Shown here: one piece after another, positions 11,712-23,900 of the stretch
Numbering within the stretch: the stretch's first letter is position 1
How the letters are laid out: every line of letters begins with the position of its first letter
Assembly: GCA_003255065.1 (NCBI GenBank)
Contig: QAOA01005854.1
Span: 53,162-117,161, forward strand
DNA: 64,000 nucleotides
Direction: 5' to 3'
Source of the DNA: Cercis canadensis
Lineage: Eukaryota > Streptophyta > Magnoliopsida > Fabales > Fabaceae
Position numbers and translations under genes: made by a program
The notes under the pieces: model-generated
Databases searched by the model: none
What the model saw: the letters and a program-made list of their open reading frames with translations, nothing else
Told to the model about the DNA's origin: nothing

Positions 11712-14700
11712 TCATAGATCAGAATTAAGCAACCCAGTTTCTTCATCATCATTCACAATATTTTGCTGCTCTCCTGCTATCTGAGCAAGCTCTTCAGCCC
11801 TCTTAGTTTGGTGTCCCCAGTCTGTTTTAATCAATGTGTAAACCATCATGCAAAAACAAGAAATCTGTGCTGCTAACATCCCTGACCACAAACCCACCAA
11901 CCCAAATCTGTATACAAAAGTAGCAAAAATAGCAACTGGAAGTCCAATTAGGTAAAATGCACACAAGTTTATTCTTGCACCAACATAGGGACGTGCTGTC
12001 CCTGATAACATCCCACAAGCTGCTGTTTGGGGCCAATTCCCAATTTCACATAAACCCAGAATTGGAAGTACTGTTGTGACCATATTTATAATCTGTGTCT
12101 CATTTGTGAACATCTTTGCCCATACAGATCTCACAGACAACAAGAAAATGAAGGCACAGACCCCCAATGTTAATGCTGTGCAAAACCCAACAATGGCTGT
12201 GCATTGAGCGCGAGAGGCTTGCCCAGCACCTAAAGAATGACCGATTCGTGTAGTTAATGCAGCACTTAGAGCAAATGGGAACACATACAAGAACCCAGTT
12301 GTTTGAATGAGGATTCCCATTGTAGCTACTGTGGTTTGTGGGTTACTCAACAAGCCACAGAGGAAGAGCATTATCTCATACCACCACCACTCTAAGCACA
12401 CTGAAACGCAACTAGGCAATGCCAAACTCAGCAGTGGTCCCCACCCTTGAAAGGCTGTGAGAATTGTAGCTCCTTCCCATGGTTTTAGTGCTTTCTCTGA
12501 GAAAACAAGATAACAAACCAAACCGAGAATCATGTTTATGGAATTGAGGCCAGTAGCTAATGCAATACCTTTTACCCCTAATCTCAAGTATGTAGCAAGG
12601 AAATAGTTTATAGGAAGGTGTACAATGGCTGCACAAGAGGCAGCTATAGTAAGTGGGGTGGTTAAACCTTGGGTTCTAAGAAATGTCCTCAATGGATTGA
12701 GAGCAGCTTGAGCAAACAATTCTGGGATTGAGAAGACTATGTAAACTTGGGCAATTCTTGTGACTTCTGGGTCCTGACCTAGCCTCTGAAGGATGGGTGT
12801 CATATTTAGCCATGCTAGTGAAATGGGTATGGTAACAATTAGGAGGAGAGACACAGTTCTTACAAAGGTTTGGCTCAGAACTGACCATCTCTTGGCTCCA
12901 AATGCTTGGCAGCAGATTGGATCCATTCCCATTGTCAGGCCCTTGAGGATTGAATTAGCAGTAATGTTGATGAACCCAATTGCTAATGCACCTCCTGCTA
13001 ACTCTACTTTGCCTTGCCGACCTAAGAAGAGCATGGAAATGGCTGAACGAGAGTACAATAACAACCCAGTCATCATGATGGGGCATGCTATCTTTGCCAC
13101 TGATTTTAACTCTTCTTTCACCTGCATGCAAAACCATTTGACATATGCATGTCAATAGATATAGATATTGAGCAACAAAAAGAATAACAATTTTTTTTTT
13201 CTTTTTTAATTGAAGGTTGCATAGGCTTTCCTTTTTATATAATATTGGTGAGCTAGGGCATAGACTTCAACTTTGAGGGGGTGTTGGTGTAGGTTTGTCA
13301 AACCTAAGGTCAATATAATTTACTCTTATAAATGTATCATACAATTACAAAATCTATCCCCAACGACATCTTTTTAATTAAAAAAATATGCTTCAACCGA
13401 CAATTATAGCTTTTTAAATAGATAAATAATACAATGACTTTATCGACCATGTTTGATTAGGTTTTTGCTAAGCTAATAATGTTAATTAAGTTGATTGCAT
13501 AAGTGCTTTCTTAGCAAACTTGAGATACCCAACGATCAATAATCTTATTTGGTGGGCATATTTGCTCAGGCAGATTTTCTAGTGCCTAGAGACTAGTTGA
13601 ATAGCATTTTTAAGAGCTAATAGTGCCTTAGAGGTAATTCTCTGAGTGGGCCTCTGTTTGTCCCTTCATTGATCACTAGATATGCCACTGGTGTTCTGCC
13701 CGATAATATTAGAGTAATCTATCTCTATTACTATTTTGTTAAAAAAAAAAAAAAAAAAGAACTTGAGATGATAAAGGGCATGTAGACCTTGAATTTTCAT
13801 TTTGGGCTTGGGCTATGTGTTGACTGGAGATCTTAAGTATTGGGCTATATAATTTGTCCCAAGTTGCATATTTGGATTGGGCTTCTTTCTTTTCAGATGA
13901 TGGGCTAAGCTAGTGACACAATTTAGTAGGCCGAAAAAGAAAGAGTAAAGTCAGACCCAAGAAAACAAAAAAAAAAAACAAGAGTAAAGTAATTAATTTA
14001 GTCTCAGAAATATATCATGTTTCTTCTGGAAGGAATTTTAAAGTCAGTTGAATCAATTCAAGTTCAACAAAATACCTAATCGCATGTCAAACGAATTTCT
14101 AACTAGACTTGATTGGACCCAAAATTATAAAAATTATGGATTCAACCAACTCTAAAATTCTTTCAAGGAGTAAACTGTAAGTCATGATATTTTTCAGAGA
14201 CCAAATTGTTAATTTACTAAAATAAATTAGACAATATAGATAGATTCTATCCTCTTTCCAAATGTCTTGCTTATTTTGTTTGGAGTAGAATTTAGACTGA
14301 TCCTCTCTTTAGAACAGATGAAAGTGGAAGAAATGGTTGAGAGAAATGTTTTGAAAATAAAGATGCATAATGCATTCTAGATACATTGTTAATAATACAT
14401 TTATTATGTCTATAGATTATTTTCAATTTTCTTTTCTCTCACTTTCTTTCCCTCATTAATTTCCCAAACAGAAGATTAGCGAGGACAGCTAGCTAGACCA
14501 GTACAAGAGTTGGACATTATTCTTGGCAGTTGTCACACATTCTACTTCATGCATCAAGTATAAGATGATACAGGTATGAACCACAAACACAGTTATTCCT
14601 TATTGATAAATTAAGAAATGAGAAACTAAAAAAGGAATGCTTCACATGATGTTAAGGGTGTTTATGAGTTGATTTAATTTTAAGGAATTGGATTAAACTG

Positions 14701-16230
14701 TCAAACAATCCCACCTCTATATTCACTTAATTTGAATAGTCTAACATGGGTTGTCTTCATTATATAAAACCTGAAAGAAAATAAAGTCATTGACCCTATT
14801 AGTTCTTCTTTTTGAAAAATTAGAATATTCCATGCAAACAACAACAAAGTGAAAGTGCAAAACCACTACACAGATTTTAATTAAACAGGGTTGGTTTTGT
14901 TACTTTAGTCTGAAAGTCTATAACATGAAAATAGGATAGACGCCATTAGATTTGACTTCTAAATCATAGGGTTGGCCAAATGAGTTGGGTTAGTTGAGGT
15001 TGTGAACAATCCTAATAAAATTAAGAGTAATGATATATATGTATAATTCTTTTTTGTTACATTTTATAAAGAGTTAAATACTTTTTGTTGTTCTTGAATT
15101 AATATTTTTTAAATATCACTTTAATTCTTGATTTATTTTTAGTGTCACTTTAATCATCAAATAATCACCCTATCTGTCAAATTAGTCCTTTAAATGATAA
15201 CTTTTGGTGATACGGATGATTGATTTGGCTGACAATATGATTATTCGAGGATTAAAATAACACAAAAAATAAATTAAAGACTAAAGTGATATTTAAAAAA
15301 TAATTCAATAATTTTTTTTTTTTTTTTTTACTATTTTATAAACCATACTAGCTATTACATAGAATCTAAGTTTAAATGCTTCTACCTAAACTTTTCTTTA
15401 TTCAACTTAAATACCCTCACTTAATACATTTATGAAAAGTTGTAATTAAAAAGAATGTGTATATATATATAAAAACTAGGAGGAGGGACAAATTTTGTGT
15501 TTTTTAAATGGTGGTTGCCCTAGACCAGAGAGTAATAGAGTATAGATAGACTCTATAGAGTTGGACCCGCCGCCACCTGAAAATGCGGCAATTGCATAAA
15601 ATGAGCATCTTTGGTCAATTTGACAAAGACAAGGTTAATTCCGTATTGTCTACGTGGTTTCTTTCTATAAAGCCTTTATAAACACAAACTCTTTTTCATT
15701 ATCAATCAATTAAATGCACCCCAGAAAAACAAACAATAATTGATTTCTTACCAATTTCGGCATATCCTGATATATATTTCGCCACGTGAAAATTGATTTT
15801 ATTTTGCAAAATCAAATACAATCTCTCATAATGATCAAAATGGGTAATTTCTCATTATTTCCTTTTATATCATTCAAGCACGAGCTTATTTCATGCTATT
15901 AACTATGAAGCTCTCAAAAGTTTTAGACTCTTTAAACACAAGAACTCAAACACAGCAAGAAAGAAGCTTTGCAATTTGCAGAACAAAGAAAGAGAGAGAG
16001 AGAAAAATGGGACAAACCTCAGAGAGAGAAAGAGTTGGGAGGAAATGATGCAGGCGGTGAAAAAGAGCAAGAATGAATCTTGAAATGGTGGTTTTAGAGG
16101 TAGAGGCTGCTTCACTGCCATCATCAGCTCTGCCTCTCATTCTGTCTTCATGGCAGTCTCCTCCTGCCTTTGAAACCAAAGGGTCGTCATCACCATTTAT
16201 AATTCCTCGAGATTCAGTACCAGTGCACAT
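11712..16230 (-). CDS. MATE efflux transporter, DTX53/DTX56-like
   Basis: Two exons: 16230-16018 and 13121-11712, joined in phase 0, giving 540 residues. MATE proteins are twelve-helix membrane antiporters that export organic solutes using H+ or Na+ gradients. Exon 2 carries the hallmarks of the DTX48-56 branch: LGRQGKVELAGG, MDPICCQAFGAKRW, CLEWWWYEIMLFLCGLL, GILIQTTGFLYVFPF, ILGLCEIGNWPQTAACG, GTARPYVGARINLCAFYL, and the tail TDWGHQTKRAEELA. As I recall the Arabidopsis sequences, DTX53 and DTX56 (RHC1) are closest. I chose the start at 16230 because its MCTG opening and the run FLPTLSLSE, joined to VKEELKSVAKIACP, fit the usual N-terminus. The exon 1 donor is GAG/GTTTGT and the acceptor is TGCATGCAG. 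Another start, MQV at 13127, would give a 471-residue protein. The substrate cannot be told from sequence. Confidence 0.9.
15071..15332. mobile_element. MULE-type MITE, 262 bp, in the MATE intron
   Basis: Inner inverted repeats of about 80 bp (left arm around TTTTTTAAATATCACTTTAA, the matching right arm near 15280-15310) flank a short centre. A 10-bp direct repeat, ATTTTATAAA, lies at 15061-15070 and 15333-15342. The left end, GAGTTAAA, recalls the GAGTAAA ends of the elements at 53466 and 60265. A T run makes the right end ragged. Confidence 0.7.
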
Positions 16231-17434
16231 GTTTACTTTATCCACAGGTTCTCGTATAAGGGACAGTAAACAAATCTAATAAAAAGGTACAAAACCACAC
16301 ACACCAATTCCAGAGACAGATTAATACAAAAAACAATCACATCCTTCACTTCCCCCAAGAGATCAAAAAGAGAAACAACAAAAAAAAGCTTGAAATAAGG
16401 TTATAATTTCATAAAGAAGATTAGAAGAAAGAAAGAAAGATAGTTATCGCCCACAGAGAGTGTTATTATTATTAAAAAAAAAAAAAGTAGTAACCAACCT
16501 TGATATGGGGTTGCAAAGTCCAAAAAAAGATGCGTACGGTCACTGAAGGATGTAGTTGTTGTTGTTGTTATAGTTAGTCTCTGCTAAATACTCTCCTCGG
16601 CCATGGCATTGGAAGTGTGACTGCAAAAGAAGATGGATACTGCAGACAGAGGAGTGGTGCTTTGGGACTTGAAGAAGCAAATAATAAGCCACATCCCCTA
16701 AACCATTGTATTTAATTTATATACTTGTGCCAAATATTGTAATCACTCTTAAAATATTATATATTTAACCTTTGCTGACACCACTCCACCTTTAATTATT
16801 AATTAATTTGCTCCATCCGGGAACCACAGTTTTTAATTAATATAATTAATACCAATTAATTCTGTGATAATTAAGTAATGGGTATTAGCAAAATAAAATA
16901 CAATTACTTTCCTCTGTCTTATGCTCCTAATTTTTAGCTTTATGGAATGGAGATATATAGGACGGTTCCGCATGGAATAATTGGTACAGTACGTACTATT
17001 AGGAGATTAAAAAAAAAAAAAAAGATTACAGAATATTTATCACACAGGTCAATTAAGGTATGGTCAAGAAAAAAAGGTCAATTAAGGCGCCACAAACTAT
17101 ATGTATTGATGCCTTCAATTAACAATGAAGGCTGCATTCGAGTCAAGATTTATGTAGAATCATAAAGTTGCATGCTTTTTATTCTCATGTGGGGTTTATG
17201 GTTTGCTTGCGATTGTTCATGAAAAATCCCATATAGCTGATCAAAGGCAGCGAAAATATTCTAATTACAGTGGGTATATATCTTATAGTAACTAAGAAAT
17301 TGTAAGAAAGAAACTTTAATATAACATTGACCCCCCTTTTGTTTCCAAACAATAGGGGTAGTATTCACTCTCAAAATTCTAGCTCATCAGATTTGAATGA
17401 GATTTGAGCGTAACATATTTATAATACAATATTC
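16231..17434. other. Upstream region of the MATE gene, no other gene
   Basis: This should hold the 5' leader and promoter of the minus-strand MATE gene. Purine-rich tracts at 16360-16480 would read as pyrimidine-rich leader on the gene strand. I see no certain TATA box and no second gene. Confidence 0.45.
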
Positions 17435-17821
17435 AATGCTCATCAGCTATTAGAGTGCTCCCCTGAAACATATAACATTGAGGCTGCCTCAATTGTTGTT
17501 CATGATTTATAATTTATGGAGGTTTTGGTAGAAGGTGATTGTCTAGTTGTTTGGAATAACCTATCTCATGGTGTGTCCAATGATTCAAAGTTAGGGATCA
17601 TTCTTGATGATATTAGATCCTAAATGTCGGGTTTTCGTTCCATTTATTTATTGTATTCATCATGTTGGTAATATGGTTGATCATTAACTTATTCGTTGGT
17701 CTCAACAACTTGATGATGTAAAGGTTTAGGTTGAGTCTCACCCTTATTTCATCTTTGATGTATTATTAGCAGATTTTTCTACTTCTTAATGTATTTCTCT
17801 TTTTCCCCTTAAAAAAAAAAA
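17435..17821 (+). mobile_element. 3' end of a LINE: RNase H-like domain remnant plus A tail
   Basis: The plus strand reads pieces of a plant LINE-type RNase H domain. They include EGDCLVVWNNL, then SNDSKLGIILDDIRS, then WSQQLDDVKV and FDVLLADFSTS, with several stops. An A run at 17812-17821 follows about 30 bases after the last stop, as expected for the 3' end of a retrotransposed copy. It is a 5'-truncated, long-dead copy. Confidence 0.6.
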
Positions 17822-20599
17822 TTGTTGTTGCTCTCTGATTGAGAAAAGTTAATTTAATAATTGATGTGATTGAAGTGTAGAAATTAATATATATATAAAT
17901 TAAGTATATAGTACATGGCCATTTATTCTGCATGTTGCTTAATTGGAGAATCAATTCATCTGAGGTATTTGGATGCATTCAATTGCTTTGCTTGGGTCAA
18001 AATTGATTTGGTGGCTAAGGATGGAAATCAGTATATGATACCAATTACATTCTTTTTGGGAGCATCGTCCTAAATTCCCAATCCACCAAGTGACACATTG
18101 GAACAATCATTTTCAATGACGCCCTAAACGTTGACAGTTGAAAGTTCTTGCATATTATAGACACTACCTAACTTTCTTATTAATCAAAATAACTAAATAT
18201 TATGGTCCTTTAATAAGTCATATCCAGAGAAGAGGAGGAGAGAGAGTTGACTCTTAGACTTCCCTCTATTGGGTCATCTTCCATATAGTGTGGGAATATT
18301 GAACTTGGTGCATGGGGTTACAATGCAAATATATGTGTATTTTGCACAAATCACATCTATGGGGTAGCTTTTTGTCCCTTAAGGGGGCACGTGTTAGAAT
18401 AATAAAAAATCACAGCATATCACTAATTAAAGAAGATTTCTAAAAGTCTCTTATATGTCGTAGTCATGTTGTTGAAGATCCAAAAGCTTAAATTGTTACA
18501 AATTTTGCCAACTAATGTGTATCTCAAGGAAACGCAGGCTCCCCAAAAGCAATGCTAAAGTTCTATGTCCAAACAAAGGCTTTACGGTTGGTTCAACAGT
18601 TCTTTTGAATCATATCTCACTCAAAGTTTAGATTTAAAAAGCATATGTGTAGTCTTTTAGCCTTGGTAGTATATCTACGTCCCTAATATAGTCTTTAATA
18701 CAGAAAAATAGGTGACATTGGGGCCTCTCCAAATGCGTGGGTGTGGAACTGGTTGCTATATTCCTTACGAATAATAGTGACATAACCTAGTTGCCTTTTA
18801 ATAAACAAACAAGTGAACTGAACTGAACTGAACTGCAAAAGAGCCATGAACTACGGTTTACAGGTATTGTTCATTTGCCAGTATTTAGAGTTAAATATGA
18901 TATGAAGTTGCTAGCTGGGTTTTATATATGGCATCTTGCACAAGTGAACTTTGTGGACTAAAAATTTGCAAGTTGATAGAAAGCATGACTTTTACAGATT
19001 TTGCTAGCAGTGCAACCTGAGAAGAATCACATGGCTATCCCACACGAAGATTGATGTGTCTGCTAGGCTGTTCCTTTCATGTCATGCGCAAAAGGTCAAG
19101 CCATTCTCCAAATAAGCACTCATTAGCTAACCTTTAATTGTTAATTAATGTTAATTTATTAAGTTATTCGATAACAATGAAACATAATTATTTGAGAAGG
19201 TGCTTAGAATCAAAAGGTACGAACTACAGGAACTGCTTAGTAATTAAGTATGATTCTGCCTCACGCACATACACATAAGAATGGGAGTAAAATTGGATTA
19301 TTAAATGTGATCCATGTAAACTTTTAATATAAATATAATTCAAGTAGTTATTTTGTCTTCGTCTTAATATGTTAATATAGACTAATGATTAAATAGCTAG
19401 GTAACTAGATTTTGGTTTCTTTCATTTAGTTGATGTTTGTCGTTTATTCTCACAACTGTGAGGCTCTAGGAAAAATAATTGTTTATATCTTGGGAATGTT
19501 TTTGATCTTTTATGCCCGCAAAATTTCTTTATTATACTTCAAGATACAGACAATAGAAAAGCACAAGCACATATCCTTTTGATTAATGGGACATCAATCC
19601 AGCCAAGATGGTTGTATTTAATTTTAAAACTAATACATGATTCCGTGAATGTACATGACTAAATTCCTTTTCTCAATGATAATTTGACTTCTCAATTAAT
19701 ATAGTGCAATGGAATCTCATTTTTTCAATATATCATTACTTTTAGATTTTTTTGTTTGTTTTCTTAACTTTTAGGTAAATAGAAAATGCATTTGTAATTA
19801 AAGGGATTCAAATTAGGGAAAGAGGTGAAGAAACTAATTTTATGACTGGGAGCACACTCCAGTGAGCTAAAACTTTTCATCTCTTTTTTTTTTTTGGGTG
19901 CTTTATCCTATTTTGAAATTACATTCCCTGTTTTCTTAATATATATATATATATGGATTTTACATTAAAAGAATTAAAATTAATAGATGATTTTTTCTAA
20001 AGTGAAATGAATAAGTAACTGTTAATATTTTCTTAATATAGTTTACTTGACTTTAATACAAAATATATCCAATTAGGTATAATTTGTTATTTCTACCTAA
20101 TGCATGTTGCAGATTTTTTTTATAAAAAAACTATATGACAGCTTCAATTTTATTCAATAGGGTCTTTCCCCTAACCTAACATAGGGTTTTTCCTTCCTTT
20201 TCTTCTTTTTATGTTTTAGAGATGATAACCTAAGTTTTTTTTCCTTTTTTTTTAAAAAAAGCTAGATATAAACTACTTGATGTGTTCTAGTGGTGAGGAA
20301 TTTGGGTAGTCATTAATAGATTCTTGGTTCTAACTTTTGTGTCTTCTAATATTTTAAAAAATACCAAACGGATTGTAGTCAAGTGATACTGAGATCGTCT
20401 TCAAATCTTGTAAATTTCGTATTTGAATAATCTAGAGTACCAAAAAAATATTTTAAATAATTTCTAACATTTTAAATTCACTAAAAGGAGATTTATCCGG
20501 TAAAACAAATTCAATTTTTTTTGGAATCATATATAAACAGCATCAAATTATAATTTTAATATATTATTGTAAAAAATGGCAACATAAAAAGAAAAAAAA
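17822..20599. other. AT-rich intergenic DNA
   Basis: No gene. There are short T runs, a TA run at 19940-19952 and a small ACTGA repeat near 18818. At 20280-20350 a tRNA-like pair of motifs (TAGTGGTGAGG and GGTTCTAAC) may be a worn SINE. Confidence 0.45.
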
Positions 20600-20930
20600 T
20601 GTATTTTTGGTCCCTTTGGCTTTATAAAATTTCAACTTAGTCTCTCTAGTTTCACAACAGTTTTAATTTGACCCCTAATTTTCATTGCTGATGTGAATAT
20701 TACTTACTTTGCTAACGTGTCAAATTCCACATCAACAAAAATATTTCCTCATCAGCACATAAATGGACATGTCATGACTTTCTATCTAGATTTGAAAAAC
20801 TAGACTAAACTGACTCAATGATGAAACTATAGGGACAACATTTGTCATTAAAGGGATTAAATTAAAACCTTTAACAAATTAGAGGGACTAATACGGCGGT
20901 TGGGAAACAAAATCATTTTGAACGTTCAAC
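20600..20930. mobile_element. Worn MULE-like MITE
   Basis: Imperfect inverted repeats of about 90 bp are seen. The left arm has TTTTGGTCCCT, then TTAGTCTCTCTAG, then TTTTAATTTGACCCC. The right arm, read in reverse, has TTTTGTTTCCC, TTAGTCCCTCTAA and TTTTAATTTAATCCC. The order and spacing agree, but no clear target duplication was found. It is an old copy. Confidence 0.5.
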
Positions 20931-23900
20931 ATTGGTATCTTGAATAATGATTTCCTTGGTTCTGACCTTTATAATTTGGTTTTTGTAGGAAAAAAAAAAA
21001 AACAATTTGGTTTAGAAGGAAAAGTTATGATTGGTTGCCCAAAAATAATAAAATATATATACCATGCATGTCTTCACATAGCATTCCTTATGTCTTACTT
21101 AAGAGATATTGTTTCTCACCATTTGTAAGCATTATCCCTAAAAAGAGGAAGTGCTTGTTCGGTTCAGCTGTAGAATTTCTGTTATGATAAGAATAATCTT
21201 CATTTTGTGCTTCTAATTTTTACTTATAATTATAGAAAAACACCAAATATAATAATATATACTTACTTTTCTTAATTTGTAGCAGAAAAAATGATTCCAT
21301 TGTCAATCAAAAGCAGTTTTATAAGTTGGTCAAGCATCATTAAAATCATACAAAAGTGTTTTTATGTCTAAAGAAACGCTTTTAGGGTGCCTGACAATAT
21401 GGCCAAACAGATATTAAGAAAAATGCTTTAATAAATGCTTTATCAGATGTTGATTTGGCTAAAATTTGTGTTAGTTAGGCTTCCATGTTCACTAAATATG
21501 TGTAACATTTGACATATAAGCTATCCACTAACAATGTTATAGCTAACACTAACGGTAGAGATTTATTTATATGCAAATTAAAGAATTAGGACTCATTTAG
21601 AAGAAAATAAATTATAGGGACTTGTTTAAATTTTTTATAGGGACTTAAAACATCATTAATTAAACCTAATTTAAAATTAACTTTTTTTTTTTTTTANTTT
21701 TTCTATTATGTGATAGAGCTAAAATTGTTTAGTTGGAGATATAGAAAATAGAACACATCATGTACTTTTTTTCACTCATTATCTCTTTTCTCCCTCTCTC
21801 CATCCACTTATTCTTTCTTTTCCATCTTTTCAAGTGGCTAATCTTAAGTGGCAGTATCTATGTTTAGTAGGACCAAAAAAAAGTTTTCAAGTTTACTGCA
21901 ACTGTTCCCATAAGTGCAATTTTTTCATTCAATCTGGGGAAGTTCCTCCACTGTTGCAAGATAATTTGATATTTTTCTATGGGAGAATTACGAGAAAAAA
22001 ATGTAACCAACGTTTCTTTCAAAAAAAAGAAATAAAAAGTGAACATTACCCAAATAGAAAAAATGGCTACTAGTATTGCATCGTGATCATTGATTATCAT
22101 GTAATTCCCATTACAATAACAATTTTATTGTACCTTTTGACTAGCGGTTATATGATGCCCAGTGGTCATCTTTTTAGTTTGATAATTTTCACATTTCATT
22201 TATATTTTTAAAAGAAATGTTTCTTACATTTTTATTTTGGTAATTCTCCCTTTTTCTAACCCTGCGTGATGAAGCCAAACATGTGGGCTTTGCAAATATG
22301 GAGTATTATATGTACATGCCCTCAAAAAAAGTCATTTTTTTTAGTTAATACTATGACTATCTCTACTTTATTTAATTAGGTGTTAAACTAATCTCATTTG
22401 AATGTTAAAATAATTACGGTTTCTCTTCTCTTAATAATACTCTCACTGAACCTAGAACCCTTGACCAAGGTCTTATATGTGCAAACCCAAAAAAGGTCTT
22501 ATATTTATAAATGATTAGTTTGTGTAATCCTACATAATATATCAATACAATTTACGCTGTAACTTTATAACTTTGTGAACTCAATACAAATTTACATTCT
22601 CAATACAATTTAACTTTTTAAAAAAGTAAAAAGTACCACATGTAACTTTGTGATCTGAATACAGTTTACATTCTCAACAGTTGATATTTGGATCATACTG
22701 TAGAATAAATGATAGCAATTTAAATTGTTTATGAACTCCTTTTATATACACGTTTTCTTTGGCAGCTGTTGGCAGGAATGGGGATGATTCATTGATAGAG
22801 ATTAAGAAAGGGTCATAATTGGGATAGTCTATTTGCAAACACCTCAATTTTAGTACAATTCTTTAAAGTTTAACTTCGCACCATTTATCTAATATAAAAA
22901 TTAAATTGATAGATACATATCATTGTTTTTATAAAAAATCAATTCAACTTAAAAGCTTAAACTATTATATCAAGATTCATGAATTGTTTTATAATAATTT
23001 TATATCTAATACGTCCCTTCACATGAAAGCCCTTTAAACTTGAAGTGTAAACAAAACACAGACCCACTTAAACCTTAAGCAGGCAAAAGAATTCAATTTC
23101 TTGACTATTTGGTTAAAAAAACTCTAATACCATATTAAAAATTAATTCAACCCAAAAACTTAAGTTTTTGAGTAAAGACCCATAAATAATTTTATATCAG
23201 TTCTACGTTGAAATGACACCTAACAAGTGCAGAAGACGTGATATTTCAGCGCCTCGCAAGAGAAGAGGAGATGATTGTGAGATTGAGTAGAAGTTATAAC
23301 TGGAAAGTGCAAAGGGCCCTAAGGGAAATGCAGCTCAGGGATAGTGGCTAAGTAAAATCAGCATAATTATTCCACGGGAAATCCATAAGCCGCAACCTTC
23401 ACCAAAAGTACTAAGACCCTTTCCTTCTGGCACTAAAATTCACTGTCTTGCTAGATCTTCCAAGGATGCTATACTTTTTCTGCGCCAAAAGACTCTCGCG
23501 GAGATTTCCCCATTGACGGCTTCATGCTACGCTCATCAGAACCCATATATAGTGCAATGAAATCTCAAGTTAATATGTTGAACAACATTTTCAATTTGTC
23601 AAAAGATACAAGTAACTTTGTCTTAGATAAATGCATATGCTTTTGTTGAATTATGGCTTGATTTCTCTCAACTCTAGAAAACATACAAATACAATGAGGA
23701 GTTGAAGATTCGATGGTGGCAAAATGGGGCTAGTTTTGCCATTCTTCTGAGAAAACATACCAATACAATGCGGAGTGTAGTTTTGTGTTTAAACCCAAGA
23801 ACACTATTCAGTGCAATTATTGTTTTGTAACTGGACAAAGTTAAACTAATTGCACTTTAAGTCACATTAAGATCATTTTAGGTTCTAAATTAAAGTGTCA

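Noticed and set aside
16947-17165. 72-codon open frame on plus near the MATE promoter
   Set aside because: Its start falls in AT-rich DNA, it runs through a poly-A tract (KKKKKK), and nothing resembles a protein family.
21834-22073. 79-codon frame on plus and its 78-codon shadow on minus
   Set aside because: Low-complexity Lys/Phe-rich product in AT-rich spacer, no splice or family signal.
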